This document shows positions 55,806 to 64,000 of a DNA stretch of 64,000 nucleotides, piece after piece. Origin of the DNA: Symbioplanes lichenis (GTDB taxonomy: Bacteria; Actinomycetota; Actinomycetes; Mycobacteriales; Micromonosporaceae); the NCBI RefSeq assembly GCF_030709675.1, contig NZ_JAUZQD010000008.1:248001-312000 (forward strand), given 5' to 3'. A program made the translations under genes and the position numbers. Under the pieces are notes generated by a model. That model was given only the letters and a program-made list of their open reading frames with translations, was not told the DNA's origin and did no database searches. The first letter of the stretch is position 1; every line of letters starts with the position of its first letter.

Positions 55806-57242
55806 TCAGGCCCGCAACATCCGGGCAGCCGCGAGCAGACGGGCGACCCCGTCGGCGCGATCGGCGAGGTGCAGCCGCAGCAGCGGACGTCCGTGCCGGG
55901 TCACGGCCCGGCGGGCGGCGGCGGCCCGATCGGCCCGCAGCTCACCCAGCGTGTACGCCGTCCCGGGCACCGCCACGTCTGCGGCGTCCGCCCCAGTGAT
56001 CTGCAGGAACGTGCCGTTGCGCAGGTCAGCGGCCGTTTCGGGGGCGGTGTCCAGGGTGACCGGGCGCTCGGTGGCGGCGGCCAGCAGCGGGCGCAGCTCC
56101 GCCAGCTCGGCCTCCGACGCGGGGTCGAGCAGCACCACGACGGACAGATGATCATGGACACCGGCCGTCAGCTCGCGCAGCGCGCCCGCCGTGTCCCGCA
56201 CGTCCGCAGTGGTGAAGATCTCTATGCTGCCGTCCGTGCACGCGAGTGTCACGTCGTCGCCGGACTCCCCGGCGGGCTCGTGCGGCCGGGCCCCGCGCAA
56301 CCGGGCGGCGATCTCGGCGGCCCGGTGCCACACCACGAAGTGCGCGCCGAGCGGCCCGTTGACGGCGATGTCGGGCGCCGTGCCCCGGCCGCCGGGCATG
56401 GTGCCGACGGCGAGGCTGCCCCCGTACGCGATGGTGGTCACGTCCTGCCCCCGCACGCCGGGGCTCTCCGGGCTCTCGGCGGCGACCGGCACCAGGCCGG
56501 CCGCGGTGAGCAGGGGCGCGATCCACTCGGCCAGGGCCTCGAGCCCCGTGCCGTCGTTCACGAGCGCCACCGCGTCCGCGCCGGCGAGGGCGAGCCCCAG
56601 CGACAGCGCGGGATTGTCCGTGTCCGCCTCGAGCGACGGCAGCACGGCCTCGGCCTGGTCGAGCAGGTCGCCCACGTCGGCGCCCGCGAGCGCGGCGGCG
56701 ACGACCACGGCCAGCCCGTCGGCCCCGGTCAGCAGCGCCTCCGGCCCGCTCGTGGCGACGAAGTGCCGCGCGGCCTCGGCCTCGGTCAGGCCGATCTCCA
56801 TGTAACCGGCGAGCAGCACCCGCCGCAGATCGCCGGAGCCGGCGCCCAGCACCGTGACGGTGCGGCGCAGCAGCTCCTCGTCCTCGATCAGGCCGCACAC
56901 CCGCGCGGGGTCGGGCCCGTCGAAGACCGTCAGGTCGAGCCCGAGCGTGCGGGCCACCGCCAGGGCGGCGCGGCCCGGACTGCCGGTCTCCGGTCCCGCG
57001 CCGGCGTCGCGCGGCTGCACCGCGCCGGCCAGGACCACGTGGTCGAGATCACCGAGTTCGTCGTGCAGCTCCGCGAGCTGGGGGAGCAGCTCGCGGCTGC
57101 GCGTCAGGGCGTGCCGGACCGGCTCGGTGCCCAGTCCGGCCAGACGGGCCACGACCGGCTCGCGGCGGGAGGCCGCCGCGGGCGCGCCGAAGACGGCGAG
57201 CCCGGCGGCGGCCTCCACGGCCGCGAGCAGGTCGGTGGTCAC
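55806..57242 (-). CDS. Degenerate glucose-6-phosphate isomerase-like protein
   Basis: 478 residues. Position between tal and zwf, where actinobacteria usually encode glucose-6-phosphate isomerase, and local resemblance (GYMEIGLTEAEAARHFV, TAAGLVPVAAESPESPGVRGQDV, IAVNGPLGAHFVVWHRAAEIAARL) place it in the SIS/PGI superfamily. The signature G-G-R-[FY]-S and the usual P-F-D-Q-P-N-V segment are missing: the corresponding parts read ATSGPEALLTGADG and GARPHEPAGESGDD. It may be catalytically inactive or have a different substrate. GTG start overlaps the tal stop (GTGA), so expression is coupled. Confidence 0.65.
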   Translation of the reverse strand: MTTDLLAAVEAAAGLAVFGAPAAASRREPVVARLAGLGTEPVRHALTRSRELLPQLAELHDELGDLDHVVLAGAVQPRDAGAGPETGSPGRAALAVARTLGLDLTVFDGPDPARVCGLIEDEELLRRTVTVLGAGSGDLRRVLLAGYMEIGLTEAEAARHFVATSGPEALLTGADGLAVVVAAALAGADVGDLLDQAEAVLPSLEADTDNPALSLGLALAGADAVALVNDGTGLEALAEWIAPLLTAAGLVPVAAESPESPGVRGQDVTTIAYGGSLAVGTMPGGRGTAPDIAVNGPLGAHFVVWHRAAEIAARLRGARPHEPAGESGDDVTLACTDGSIEIFTTADVRDTAGALRELTAGVHDHLSVVVLLDPASEAELAELRPLLAAATERPVTLDTAPETAADLRNGTFLQITGADAADVAVPGTAYTLGELRADRAAAARRAVTRHGRPLLRLHLADRADGVARLLAAARMLRA

Positions 57243-58378
57243 TTCGCGGCGTCGCTCGGGTTGTCGGAGCCCTGCTTGGCCGCCTCGAGGGACTTGCGCA
57301 CGTCCTCGAGCAGCTCGCCCCAGCTGGCCTCGAACTTCTCGACGCCCTCGTCCTCGAGCACCCGGAACACGTCGGTCAGGTCGACGCCGGCCGCGGCCAC
57401 GTCGTCCATGACCTTCTGCGCGGTGGCGTAGGACCCGGTCACCGTGTCGCCGCGGGTGTCACCGTGGTCCTCGTACGCCTTGATGACCGACTCGGGCATG
57501 GTGTTGACCGTGCCGGGGGCGATGAGCTCCTCGACGTAGATGGTGTCCTTGTAGTCGGGGTTCTTGGTCCCCGTGGACGCCCACAGCGGCCGCTGCGGCT
57601 TGGCCCCCGCGGCCTCGAGGGCCTTCCAGCGGTCGGAGGAGAACTTCTCCTCGTACGCCTGGTAGGCCAGCTGCGCGTTCGCGACGGCGGCCTTGCCCTT
57701 GAGGGCCTTGGCCTCGTCCGAGCCGATCTTGTCGAGGCGCTTGTCGATCTCGGTGTCCACGCGGGAGACGAAGAACGACGCGACCGAGCCGATCTTGCTC
57801 AGGTCGTGGCCGTTGGCCTTGGCCTGCTCGATGCCCGCGAAGAACGCGTCCATGACGGCCTTGTAGCGCTCGAGCGAGAAGATCAGCGTCACGTTGACGC
57901 TGATGCCGTGGGCCAGCGTCTCGGTGATCGCCGGGAGACCCGCCTCGGTGGCCGGGATCTTGATGTAGAGGTTCTCGCGGTTGACGAGCCACCACAGCGT
58001 GCGGGCCTCGGCGGCGGTCTTCGCCGTCTCGTGCGCGCTGCGCGGGTCCACCTCGATGGACACCCGGCCGTCGACGCCGTCCGTGGCGTCGTACTGCGGC
58101 TTGAGGACGTCGGCCGCCCAGCGCACGTCGTACGAGGTCAGGAGGCGGATGGCCTCCTCGACCGTCACGCCCTGCGCGGCGAGGTCCTTGAGCTGCTCGT
58201 CGTACGCCGTGGCGTCCGAGAGCGCCTTGGCGAAGATGCTCGGGTTGGTCGTCACGCCGGCCACGTGCTGCTCATCGAGCATCTTGGCGAGCGAGCCGGT
58301 CTGCAGCCGGACGCGGGAGAGGTCGTCGAGCCATACCGCCACACCCTGGGCGGAGAGCTCTGCCAGCCTGTCAGTCAT
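57239..58378 (-). CDS. tal: Transaldolase
   Basis: 379 residues, long (type TalB-2, actinobacterial) transaldolase. Motifs: VAGVTTNPSIFAKAL, and the Schiff-base Lys in NLYIKIPATEAGLPAI near residue 145; RPLWASTGTKNPDY near residue 265. It moves a dihydroxyacetone unit between sugar phosphates. The ATG at 58378 is 14 bases after tkt. Confidence 0.96.
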   Translation of the reverse strand: MTDRLAELSAQGVAVWLDDLSRVRLQTGSLAKMLDEQHVAGVTTNPSIFAKALSDATAYDEQLKDLAAQGVTVEEAIRLLTSYDVRWAADVLKPQYDATDGVDGRVSIEVDPRSAHETAKTAAEARTLWWLVNRENLYIKIPATEAGLPAITETLAHGISVNVTLIFSLERYKAVMDAFFAGIEQAKANGHDLSKIGSVASFFVSRVDTEIDKRLDKIGSDEAKALKGKAAVANAQLAYQAYEEKFSSDRWKALEAAGAKPQRPLWASTGTKNPDYKDTIYVEELIAPGTVNTMPESVIKAYEDHGDTRGDTVTGSYATAQKVMDDVAAAGVDLTDVFRVLEDEGVEKFEASWGELLEDVRKSLEAAKQGSDNPSDAAK

Positions 58379-58392
58379 TTGGAACTACTCCC

Positions 58393-60540
58393 TCAGTTAC
58401 CGGTCGTGTGACCGGTGATCTCGCCGACCTTGGCCAGGGCGGCGTTGGCCTTGGCCACCACGTTGTCCGCGGTGAACCCGAACTGCTCGAAGAGGATCTT
58501 CGCAGGCGCGCTGGCCCCGTAGTGCTCGATGCTCACGGCCTCGCCGGCCTCGCCGAGGATGCGGTCCCAGCTCATCCGGATGCCGGCCTCGACCGAGACG
58601 CGCGCCTTCACGCCGCGGGGGAGGACCGCCTGCTGGTACGCGGTGTCCTGCTCGTAGAACCACTCGAGGCACGGCATCGATACCACGCGGGTCGGGGTGC
58701 CCTCGGCCTCGAGGCGCTCCTGCGCGGTGAGGGCGATCTGGACCTCGGAACCGGTGGCGATGAGGATCACCTGGGGCTCGCCGCCCTGCGCCTCGGACAG
58801 GATGTAGCCGCCCTTGAGCGTGCCCTCGGCCGACGCGTACTTGCTGCGGTCGATCGTGGGGAGGTTCTGCCGGGAGAGCGCGAGCGCGGTCGGCCGGTCG
58901 TTGTGCTCGAGGGCGCCGCGCCAGGCCCAGGCGGTCTCGTTGGCGTCGGCCGGGCGGACCACGTCGAGGCCGACGATGGCGCGCAGCGCGGTCAGCGTCT
59001 CGATCGGCTGGTGGGTCGGGCCGTCCTCGCCGAGGCCGATCGAGTCGTGCGTCCACACGTAGACGACCGGGAGCTTCATCAGCGCGGACAGGCGGACGGC
59101 GCCGCGCATGTAGTCGCTGAAGACCAGGAACGTGCCACCGTACGGGCGGGTGGCGCCGTGGGCGGTGATGCCGTTGAGGATCGAGCCCATGCCGTGCTCG
59201 CGGATGCCGAAGTGCAGCGTGCGGCCGTACTCGTGGCCCGGGAAGGCCTTGGTCGCGTACTCGGCGGGGATGAAGGACGGCTCGCCCTTCATCGTGGTGT
59301 TGTTGCTCTCGGCCAGGTCGGCCGAGCCGCCCCAGAGCTCGGGGAGCACCGGCGCGAGGGCGTCGAGCACCTTGCCGGAGGCGGCGCGGGTCGCGATGCC
59401 CTTGGCGTCGGCCTCGAAGACGGGCAGCGCGTCGGTCCAGCCCTCGGGCAGCTGGTGGGCGGCGAGCCGGTCGTGCAGCTTCTTGCCCTCGGGGTTGGCG
59501 GCGGCCCAGGCCTCGAAGGCCTTGTCCCACTCGGCGCGGGCGGCGCGGCCCCGCTCGACGACCGTGCGCACGTGCGCGAGGACGTCCTCGTCGACCTGGA
59601 AGGTCTTCTCGGCGTCGAAGCCGAGGATCTCCTTGGTCGCCTTGACCTCGTCGGCGCCCAGCGCGGAGCCGTGGATCTTACCGGTGTTCTGCTTGTTGGG
59701 GGCCGGGTAGCCGATGATCGTGCGCAGCACGATGAAGGACGGCTTGTCCGTGACGGCCTTGGCCTCCTGGATGGCGTTCCAGAGCGCCTCGACGTCCTCG
59801 GCGTACTCACCCTGCTCGGGGTCGCCCTTGCGCCAGTCGACGGTCTGGACGTGCCAGCCGTACGCCGCGTAGCGCGCGCCGACGTCCTCGTTCTTGGCGA
59901 TCCGGGTGTCGTCCTCGATGGAGATCTCGTTGTCGTCGTAGATCACCGTGAGGTTGCCGAGCTTCTGCACGCCGGCGACGGCGCTCGACTCGTGGCTGAC
60001 GCCCTCCTCGATGTCGCCGTCCGAGCAGATCGCGTAGATCTGGTGGTCGAAGATCGACTCACCCTCGGCCCGCGGGTCGAAGAGGCCCCGCTCGCGGCGG
60101 GCGGCCATGGCGAAGCCGACCGCGTTGCCGATGCCCTGGCCCAGGGGGCCGGTGGTGATCTCCACGCCGGGGGTGTGCCCGTACTCCGGGTGGCCCGGGG
60201 TCAGCGAGTCCCACTGGCGCAGCGAAGCCAGGTCGTCCAGCTGCAGGCCGAAGCCGTTGAGGAAGAGCTGGATGTAGAGGGTGAGGCTGGAGTGCCCGGC
60301 GGAGAGCACGAAGCGGTCGCGGCCGGACCACTGGGGGTCGGTCGGGTCATGGCGCATCACCCGGTTGAACAGCAGGTATGCGGCCGGGGCGAGGCTCATC
60401 GCGGTGCCGGGGTGGCCGTTGCCGGCCTTCTCCACGGCGTCCATCGCGAGGACCCGCACCGTGTCGACCGCCTTGCGGTCGAGGTCGGACCAGTTCAGTT
60501 CGTTGGCAGCCACGTCGGTTGTGCTCCTCGGGGCAATCAT
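58393..60540 (-). CDS. tkt: Transketolase
   Basis: Thiamine diphosphate enzyme of the pentose phosphate pathway, 715 residues from this start. Motifs: KAGNGHPGTAMSLAPAAYLLF, cofactor-binding ICSDGDIEEGVSHESSAVAG, and the C-terminal pyrimidine-binding TFLVFSDYMRGAVRLSAL. The ATG at 60540 follows AAAAGGG; an alternative GTG at 60513, with GAGGAG ten bases upstream, gives a 706-residue protein starting VAANELNW. Both are plausible. TAGGGT lies about 20 bases before the ATG. First gene of the minus-strand operon tkt-tal-pgi-like-zwf-opcA. Confidence 0.95.
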   Translation of the reverse strand: MIAPRSTTDVAANELNWSDLDRKAVDTVRVLAMDAVEKAGNGHPGTAMSLAPAAYLLFNRVMRHDPTDPQWSGRDRFVLSAGHSSLTLYIQLFLNGFGLQLDDLASLRQWDSLTPGHPEYGHTPGVEITTGPLGQGIGNAVGFAMAARRERGLFDPRAEGESIFDHQIYAICSDGDIEEGVSHESSAVAGVQKLGNLTVIYDDNEISIEDDTRIAKNEDVGARYAAYGWHVQTVDWRKGDPEQGEYAEDVEALWNAIQEAKAVTDKPSFIVLRTIIGYPAPNKQNTGKIHGSALGADEVKATKEILGFDAEKTFQVDEDVLAHVRTVVERGRAARAEWDKAFEAWAAANPEGKKLHDRLAAHQLPEGWTDALPVFEADAKGIATRAASGKVLDALAPVLPELWGGSADLAESNNTTMKGEPSFIPAEYATKAFPGHEYGRTLHFGIREHGMGSILNGITAHGATRPYGGTFLVFSDYMRGAVRLSALMKLPVVYVWTHDSIGLGEDGPTHQPIETLTALRAIVGLDVVRPADANETAWAWRGALEHNDRPTALALSRQNLPTIDRSKYASAEGTLKGGYILSEAQGGEPQVILIATGSEVQIALTAQERLEAEGTPTRVVSMPCLEWFYEQDTAYQQAVLPRGVKARVSVEAGIRMSWDRILGEAGEAVSIEHYGASAPAKILFEQFGFTADNVVAKANAALAKVGEITGHTTGN

Positions 60541-60768
60541 GTCGGAACCCTTTTGGGTTGACCCTATCCATTCGGCGTAAACCCTCGTCGGGGGATACGT
60601 GCAGGCCCATACGCTGAGAGCGGACATGCTCCTGTGACGTCCCGCACCCCGGCCGGGCCGGTCGAGGGCCTGCTCAGGCTGCGCGTAGTCTGTCCCACTG
60701 TGCCGACCGGTGTCTGCCGGCAACGGTTGACGAACCTGGCCCGCGCCGATGCCGGAAGGTGGCTGTCC

Positions 60769-61731
60769 GTGAGCATGATCACCGAGCGACTCGCCAAGGG
60801 GCGGTCGCCGGAGGCGGGGGAGGCGGAGCAGCAGGCCCCGTCGGGCTCCCGGGCCCGGCGTGACCCCCGAGCTGTTCTCGCGGCGTACGTCTCGCTGACC
60901 AAGCCGCAGATCGTCGAGCTGCTCCTGGTCACCACGATCCCGGTGATGATGTTCGCGGCCGGCGGCTGGCCCGACCTGGGGCTCATGGCCGTCGTCCTGG
61001 TCGGCGGCGCGCTCGCCGCGGGCGCGGCCAGCACGTTCAACTGCTACATCGACCGCGACATCGACAAGATCATGCGGCGCACCAAGCGGCGGCCGCTGGC
61101 GACCCACTTCGTCACGCCGCGCGCGGTGCTGATCTTCGGCTCCGTCCTCACCGTCGTGTCCCTGGCCATGATGGCCGTCTTCACGAACTGGCTGGCCACG
61201 GCGCTGACGGCGGCCTCGATCGTCTACTACGACGTGATCTACACGATGTGGCTCAAGCGGCGCACGTCACAGAACACCTTCTGGGGCGGCATCTGCGGCG
61301 CGGCCCCGGTGCTCATCGCGTGGGCCGCGGTGACCGGCACGGTCGGGCCGATCGCCTGGGCGCTCTTCGCGGTCGTCTTCTTCTGGCAGATGCCGCACTT
61401 CTACCCGCTGGCCATCAAGTACAAGGACGACTACGCCCGGGCCGGCATCCCGATGCTGCCGGTGGTGCGCTCGGCCGCCCGGGTCAACACCGAGATCCTC
61501 CTCTTCACCGTCCTCACGGTGGTGTCCTCGCTGGCCGCGTGGCCGCTGGGGCTGGGCTGGATCTACGGCGTGACGGCCGTCGTGGCGGGCGTGCTCTTCT
61601 CCGCCGAGGCGCTGCGGCTGGTCGGCCGGTCGCGCCGGGGCGAGCCGCTCAAGGCCATGCGGCTGTTCCACTGGTCCATCACCTATCTGACGGTGCTCTT
61701 CATCGCGGTCGCGGTCGACGCGCTGATCTGA
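60769..61731 (+). CDS. ctaB: Heme O synthase (protoheme IX farnesyltransferase)
   Basis: UbiA-family prenyltransferase, 320 residues with about eight membrane segments. Prenyl-diphosphate motif NCYIDRDIDKIMRRT near residue 85, and second acidic motif YKDDYARAGIPMLP near 225. Converts heme B to heme O for cytochrome oxidase. I choose the GTG at 60769, nine bases after GGAAGG. An in-frame GTG at 60700 lies eight bases after TAGTCT and could be a leaderless start adding 23 residues. Divergent from tkt. Confidence 0.95.
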   Translation: MSMITERLAKGRSPEAGEAEQQAPSGSRARRDPRAVLAAYVSLTKPQIVELLLVTTIPVMMFAAGGWPDLGLMAVVLVGGALAAGAASTFNCYIDRDIDKIMRRTKRRPLATHFVTPRAVLIFGSVLTVVSLAMMAVFTNWLATALTAASIVYYDVIYTMWLKRRTSQNTFWGGICGAAPVLIAWAAVTGTVGPIAWALFAVVFFWQMPHFYPLAIKYKDDYARAGIPMLPVVRSAARVNTEILLFTVLTVVSSLAAWPLGLGWIYGVTAVVAGVLFSAEALRLVGRSRRGEPLKAMRLFHWSITYLTVLFIAVAVDALI

Positions 61732-61745
61732 CCCTTCGTTCTCGG

Positions 61746-61775
61746 AAAGCCCGCCGGCCGGTGCCGGCGGGCTTT
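61746..61775 (+). terminator. ctaB terminator
   Basis: Perfect 13-pair stem AAAGCCCGCCGGC (61746-61758) with GCCGGCGGGCTTT (61763-61775) and a CGGT loop. Confidence 0.85.
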
Positions 61776-62088
61776 CGTCATTCGTGAAACTGTTTCGGTG
61801 TGAGTCCCGTCATGCGGGAGGTCGCACGATCGGCCCGGTGGGGTCGGTTTCGGATCTTTCCCCCGGGAAACCACAGTGGAATGTGACCGCGGGCCGGAGT
61901 TGCATTGAGTGACGACATTGTCCGGTCGTCGCACATACTGCCCGTTACCGCACCCGGCAAGGTGACGCAGCGTCATCCTTTAGGCGGAAACCGTGGGCGG
62001 TGGCCATACCGGGCATATCGGGGTGAACCAATGCTCGATCACGGTAAACCTGCTGGTAATTGGCATCACAAATTGGGCCGGACAGTAC
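61776..62088. other. Non-coding region of lower GC with several palindromes
   Basis: No gene. It is visibly more AT-rich than its surroundings. Palindromes: GAAACTGTTTC at 61786-61796; a stem-loop at 61798-61827 (GTGTGA with TCGCAC and CCCG with CGGG inside); TGACGCAGCGTCA at 61963-61975. It may carry regulatory sites for the small gene downstream or a small RNA. Confidence 0.4.
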
Positions 62089-62116
62089 TTGCTGTCCACG
62101 AATACGTGCCTACGCT
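62089..62116 (+). promoter_or_regulatory. Promoter of the small gene at 62124
   Basis: TTGCTG at 62089-62094, 16-base spacer, TACGCT at 62111-62116; the ATG is seven bases later, so the mRNA is likely leaderless. Confidence 0.5.
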
Positions 62117-62123
62117 GCCCCTC

Positions 62124-62420
62124 ATGGCAGAAGGTTCCGATACGACACTGACCGCGGAGATCAAGTCTTTCGCCGCGGGGCACGGCGGCGCCAAGGCGGT
62201 CATCGAATACGTCGGCAAGCGCGGCGCCCGGATCGTTCTGGTCGGTCAGGACGGCGAGTGGACCGACCAGTTCGCGCCGCAGGGCACCGACGCGGCGCGC
62301 AAGGCGTGCGCCACGGCGGGCGTCGAGGTGGAGAACGAGTGGGAGCGCGAGCTCATGGAGCAGATGCGCCCGAGCAACGACCTGTGGCGCTCGATGTCGC
62401 GCCGCACGATGGCGCGCTGA
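62124..62420 (+). CDS. Conserved hypothetical actinobacterial small protein
   Basis: 98 residues, soluble, charged. N-terminal half LTAEIKSFAAGHGGAKAVIEYVGKRGARIVLVGQDGEWTDQF suggests a small alpha/beta fold (part quoted only to name it: GKRGARIVLVGQDGEW). The C-terminal half is helical, acidic then basic (ENEWERELMEQMRPS...SRRTMAR). I do not recognise a characterised family. The ATG at 62124 is supported by the -10 element. It faces ctaA convergently. Confidence 0.75.
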   Translation: MAEGSDTTLTAEIKSFAAGHGGAKAVIEYVGKRGARIVLVGQDGEWTDQFAPQGTDAARKACATAGVEVENEWERELMEQMRPSNDLWRSMSRRTMAR

Positions 62421-62465
62421 TCTTCCGCGGGGGTTCCCCGTCTTGTTGAGCGTTCCCTTTTCGCG

Positions 62466-62489
62466 GCGGCCCGGCCTCACCCGGGCCGC
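62466..62489. terminator. Terminator between the small gene and ctaA
   Basis: Nine-pair stem GCGGCCCGG (62466-62474) with CCGGGCCGC (62481-62489), followed on the plus strand by TTCTCCTTG. Convergent position. Confidence 0.65.
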
Positions 62490-62517
62490 TTCTCCTTGTC
62501 CGGGCCTGGTCGCCGCC

Positions 62518-63447
62518 TCAGACGGCGGCGGGCTCGGGGGCCGGGGTCTGCTGGGGTGCCGGGGTGGTCTCCACCGCGGCCGGGCGGTCGCGCAGCTTCC
62601 ACAGGACGTTGAGCGTGCCGACCCACACCAGGCAGGCGCCGAGCATGTGGAAGCCGACCAGGATCACCGGCAGATGCGTGAAGTACTGCACGAAGCCGAT
62701 CAGGCCCTGCGCCAGCTCGATGCCGACGAACAGCGCCGCCGCGGTCACGGCCGGCCTCGGGGCGCCCACCGCGCGCAGGGCGAACCACAGCGCGACCGAC
62801 AGGCCGATCAGCAGGAACACCAGGTCCGCGTGGGCCTGCGAGATGTTCGTCGGGTCGAGCCCGTTGCGCTTGGCGTCCGCGTCGCCGGCGTGCGGGCCGC
62901 TGCCCGTCACGATCACGCCCACCACGATGACCACGGCGCTGACCAGGGCGGTCAGCCCGGCCAGGTGGCGCAGGGGCGGGCTCACCAGGCGCCGGACCGG
63001 GGCGTCGCCCTCCTTGGTGCGCTGCCAGAGCGCCCAGGTGGCCGTGATCAGCGCCATGGAGAGCAGGAAGTGCAGGCCGACGACCCACGGGTTGAGATCG
63101 GTGAGCACGGTGATGCCGCCGATGACGCCCTGGCCGGGAATGCCCAGCCCGGCGAGCAGGGCCAGCACGATCAGCGAGCGGCGGCGCGGCTTGTGCATCA
63201 GGGCGGCGACGAAGGCCGACAGCGCGATCAGGCCCAGGACGATGCCGAGCAGCCGGTTGCCGAACTCGATCACGCCGTGGACGCCCATCTCCTGGGTCGT
63301 CGTGTAGGACTCGTCGGTGCACTTGGGCCAGGTGGGGCACCCCAGGCCCGAACTGGTCAGGCGGACCGCCGCACCGGTGACGACCAGCGCGATGTTGGCG
63401 ATCAGGGACGCGAGGGCCAGAGGGCGTACGAGGGTGTTCCTGCTCAC
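62518..63447 (-). CDS. ctaA: Heme A synthase
   Basis: 309 residues with eight predicted membrane segments in two four-helix halves. Family patterns: VVTGAAVRLTSSGLGCPTWPKC near the N-terminus with EFGNRLLG (heme-ligand region) and GLHFLLSMALI; second half SQAHADLVFLLIG and VGFHMLGACLVW with paired histidines. Oxidises heme O, the product of CtaB, to heme A. The GTG at 63447 lies seven bases after TAGCAT, a leaderless start. Divergent from sufR. A Pro/Ala tail ends the protein. Confidence 0.93.
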   Translation of the reverse strand: MSRNTLVRPLALASLIANIALVVTGAAVRLTSSGLGCPTWPKCTDESYTTTQEMGVHGVIEFGNRLLGIVLGLIALSAFVAALMHKPRRRSLIVLALLAGLGIPGQGVIGGITVLTDLNPWVVGLHFLLSMALITATWALWQRTKEGDAPVRRLVSPPLRHLAGLTALVSAVVIVVGVIVTGSGPHAGDADAKRNGLDPTNISQAHADLVFLLIGLSVALWFALRAVGAPRPAVTAAALFVGIELAQGLIGFVQYFTHLPVILVGFHMLGACLVWVGTLNVLWKLRDRPAAVETTPAPQQTPAPEPAAV

Positions 63448-63527
63448 CTCCGGGATGCTACGCCCGGCCACCTGCGCGTCTCCTGAGCACTCTCCGGGCC
63501 GGTGTCCCGGATCACCGGAGGGTTGGT

Positions 63528-63556
63528 TTGCAGCCGCGTCACGAAATACGTAACGT
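63528..63556 (+). promoter_or_regulatory. sufR promoter
   Basis: TTGCAG at 63528-63533, 17-base spacer, TAACGT at 63551-63556; the GTG start is seven bases further, giving a leaderless mRNA. Confidence 0.6.
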
Positions 63557-63563
63557 TGGCGTA
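63547..63563. promoter_or_regulatory. Possible SufR operator
   Basis: TACG (63547-63550) and CGTA (63560-63563) form an inverted repeat with nine bases between, overlapping the -10 element and predicted start of sufR. Position fits autorepression; the sequence does not obviously match described SufR sites. Confidence 0.35.
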
Positions 63564-64000
63564 GTGAAAAACGGGGTGGAGATCGGGAGCGCGCGGACGG
63601 CCCAGCCGGCCGCCGGCCCCCGCACACCCTTGATCGAGCTCAAGAGCCCCGACGGGCGCACCCGCGACCGGGTCGCCCACCTGCTGTTCGAGCGGGGCGG
63701 CGCGACCGCCGCCGAGCTCGGCGCGGAGCTGGGGCTGAGCCCGGCCGCGATCCGCAAGCACCTCGACGCGATGCTGGCCGACCAGCTCGTCGAGGTCCGG
63801 GAGACGCCGCCGCGCGGTCCGCGCGGCCGGGGCCGGCCCGCCAAGGCGTTCGTGCTGACCGCCGCGGCCCGGGAGGGCTTCCCGCATCTCTATGACGGCA
63901 TCGCCACGGCGGCCCTGCGGTGGATCGCGGAGCACGGCGGCCCGGGTGCCGTCGACGCCTTCGCCACGGCGCAGGTCGCCGCGCTGGAGGAGCGCTGCCA
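63564..64000 (+). CDS. sufR: SufR-like helix-turn-helix regulator, 3' part missing
   Basis: 145 codons visible; the frame stays open to the window end. Winged helix-turn-helix: DGRTRDRVAHLLFERGGATAAELGAELGLSPAAIRKHLDAML (part: TAAELGAELGLSPAAIRKHL), then the SufR/DeoR-like RGRPAKAFVLTAAAREGFPH. The Fe-S cluster cysteines of SufR would be further on. In actinobacteria this gene precedes sufBDCSU next to ctaA/ctaB, which supports the name. GTG start at 63564 fits the promoter. It likely senses Fe-S status and represses the suf operon and itself. Confidence 0.8.
   Translation, partial: MKNGVEIGSARTAQPAAGPRTPLIELKSPDGRTRDRVAHLLFERGGATAAELGAELGLSPAAIRKHLDAMLADQLVEVRETPPRGPRGRGRPAKAFVLTAAAREGFPHLYDGIATAALRWIAEHGGPGAVDAFATAQVAALEERC

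Overview
The window is a high-GC chromosomal segment from an actinomycete, most likely a member of the Micromonosporaceae such as Actinoplanes. This rests on the very high GC content and frequent GTG starts. It also rests on actinobacterial markers: WhiA, RbpA, OpcA, a mycothiol-dependent DinB-type enzyme, a CoaE-GrpB fusion and PolA with a dead proofreading domain. Finally, the gene order polA-rpsA-coaE-uvrB-uvrA-uvrC-rapZ-yvcK-whiA-gapA-pgk-tpiA-secG-pentose phosphate cluster-ctaB/ctaA-sufR is typical of the group. The genus assignment is inference; no rRNA or tRNA gene was found.

Layout. 1-6.0 kb: the end of a branched-chain amino acid ABC operon (livHMGF), followed closely by a polar amino acid ABC transporter. 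6.1-37 kb: DNA repair and translation core (polA, rpsA, coaE, uvrB, uvrA, uvrC) mixed with accessory genes: ArsR, DUF3140/DUF2945, methyltransferase, HxlR, RidA, tandem GNAT, TerC, TypA, lytic transglycosylase, an L11 paralogue, a ClpP-like pseudoprotease, a frameshifted metallo-hydrolase, a mycothiol enzyme, RsgA, a membrane protein and a Rieske lipoprotein. 37-40.4 kb: rapZ-yvcK-whiA. 40.6-44.7 kb: an MFS/GH3 beta-glucosidase operon facing a divergent TetR regulator. 44.8-48.2 kb: gapA-pgk-tpiA-secG. 48.2-50.8 kb: rbpA, then a secreted repeat protein, an ECF sigma factor, a Pro-rich membrane protein and a VOC protein. 50.9-60.5 kb, minus strand: an FAD monooxygenase and the pentose phosphate cluster tkt-tal-pgi-like-zwf-opcA-(terminator)-pgl. 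60.8-64 kb: ctaB, a small unknown gene, ctaA and the start of sufR.

How the genes work together. Nucleotide excision repair (UvrABC) and the gap-filling polymerase PolA share one promoter architecture, TGTC-N12-TAnnnT. This matches the LexA-independent damage promoters described for PafBC in mycobacteria. Lower glycolysis and the pentose phosphate branch sit in two nearby operons. Heme O/A synthesis (ctaB, ctaA) borders the Suf iron-sulfur regulator.

Other points. terC is preceded by a convincing yybP-ykoY (manganese) riboswitch. Many genes appear leaderless, with TAnnnT 6-8 nt upstream of the start. About ten intergenic spaces carry short tandem repeats with periods of 16-45 bp. Two of these arrays are duplications of the 3' end of the adjacent gene. 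The least ordinary items are the L11 paralogue without the N-terminal proline switch, the ClpP-like protein without catalytic Ser/His, the degenerate glucose-6-phosphate isomerase and a 27-bp RNA-like hairpin after polA.
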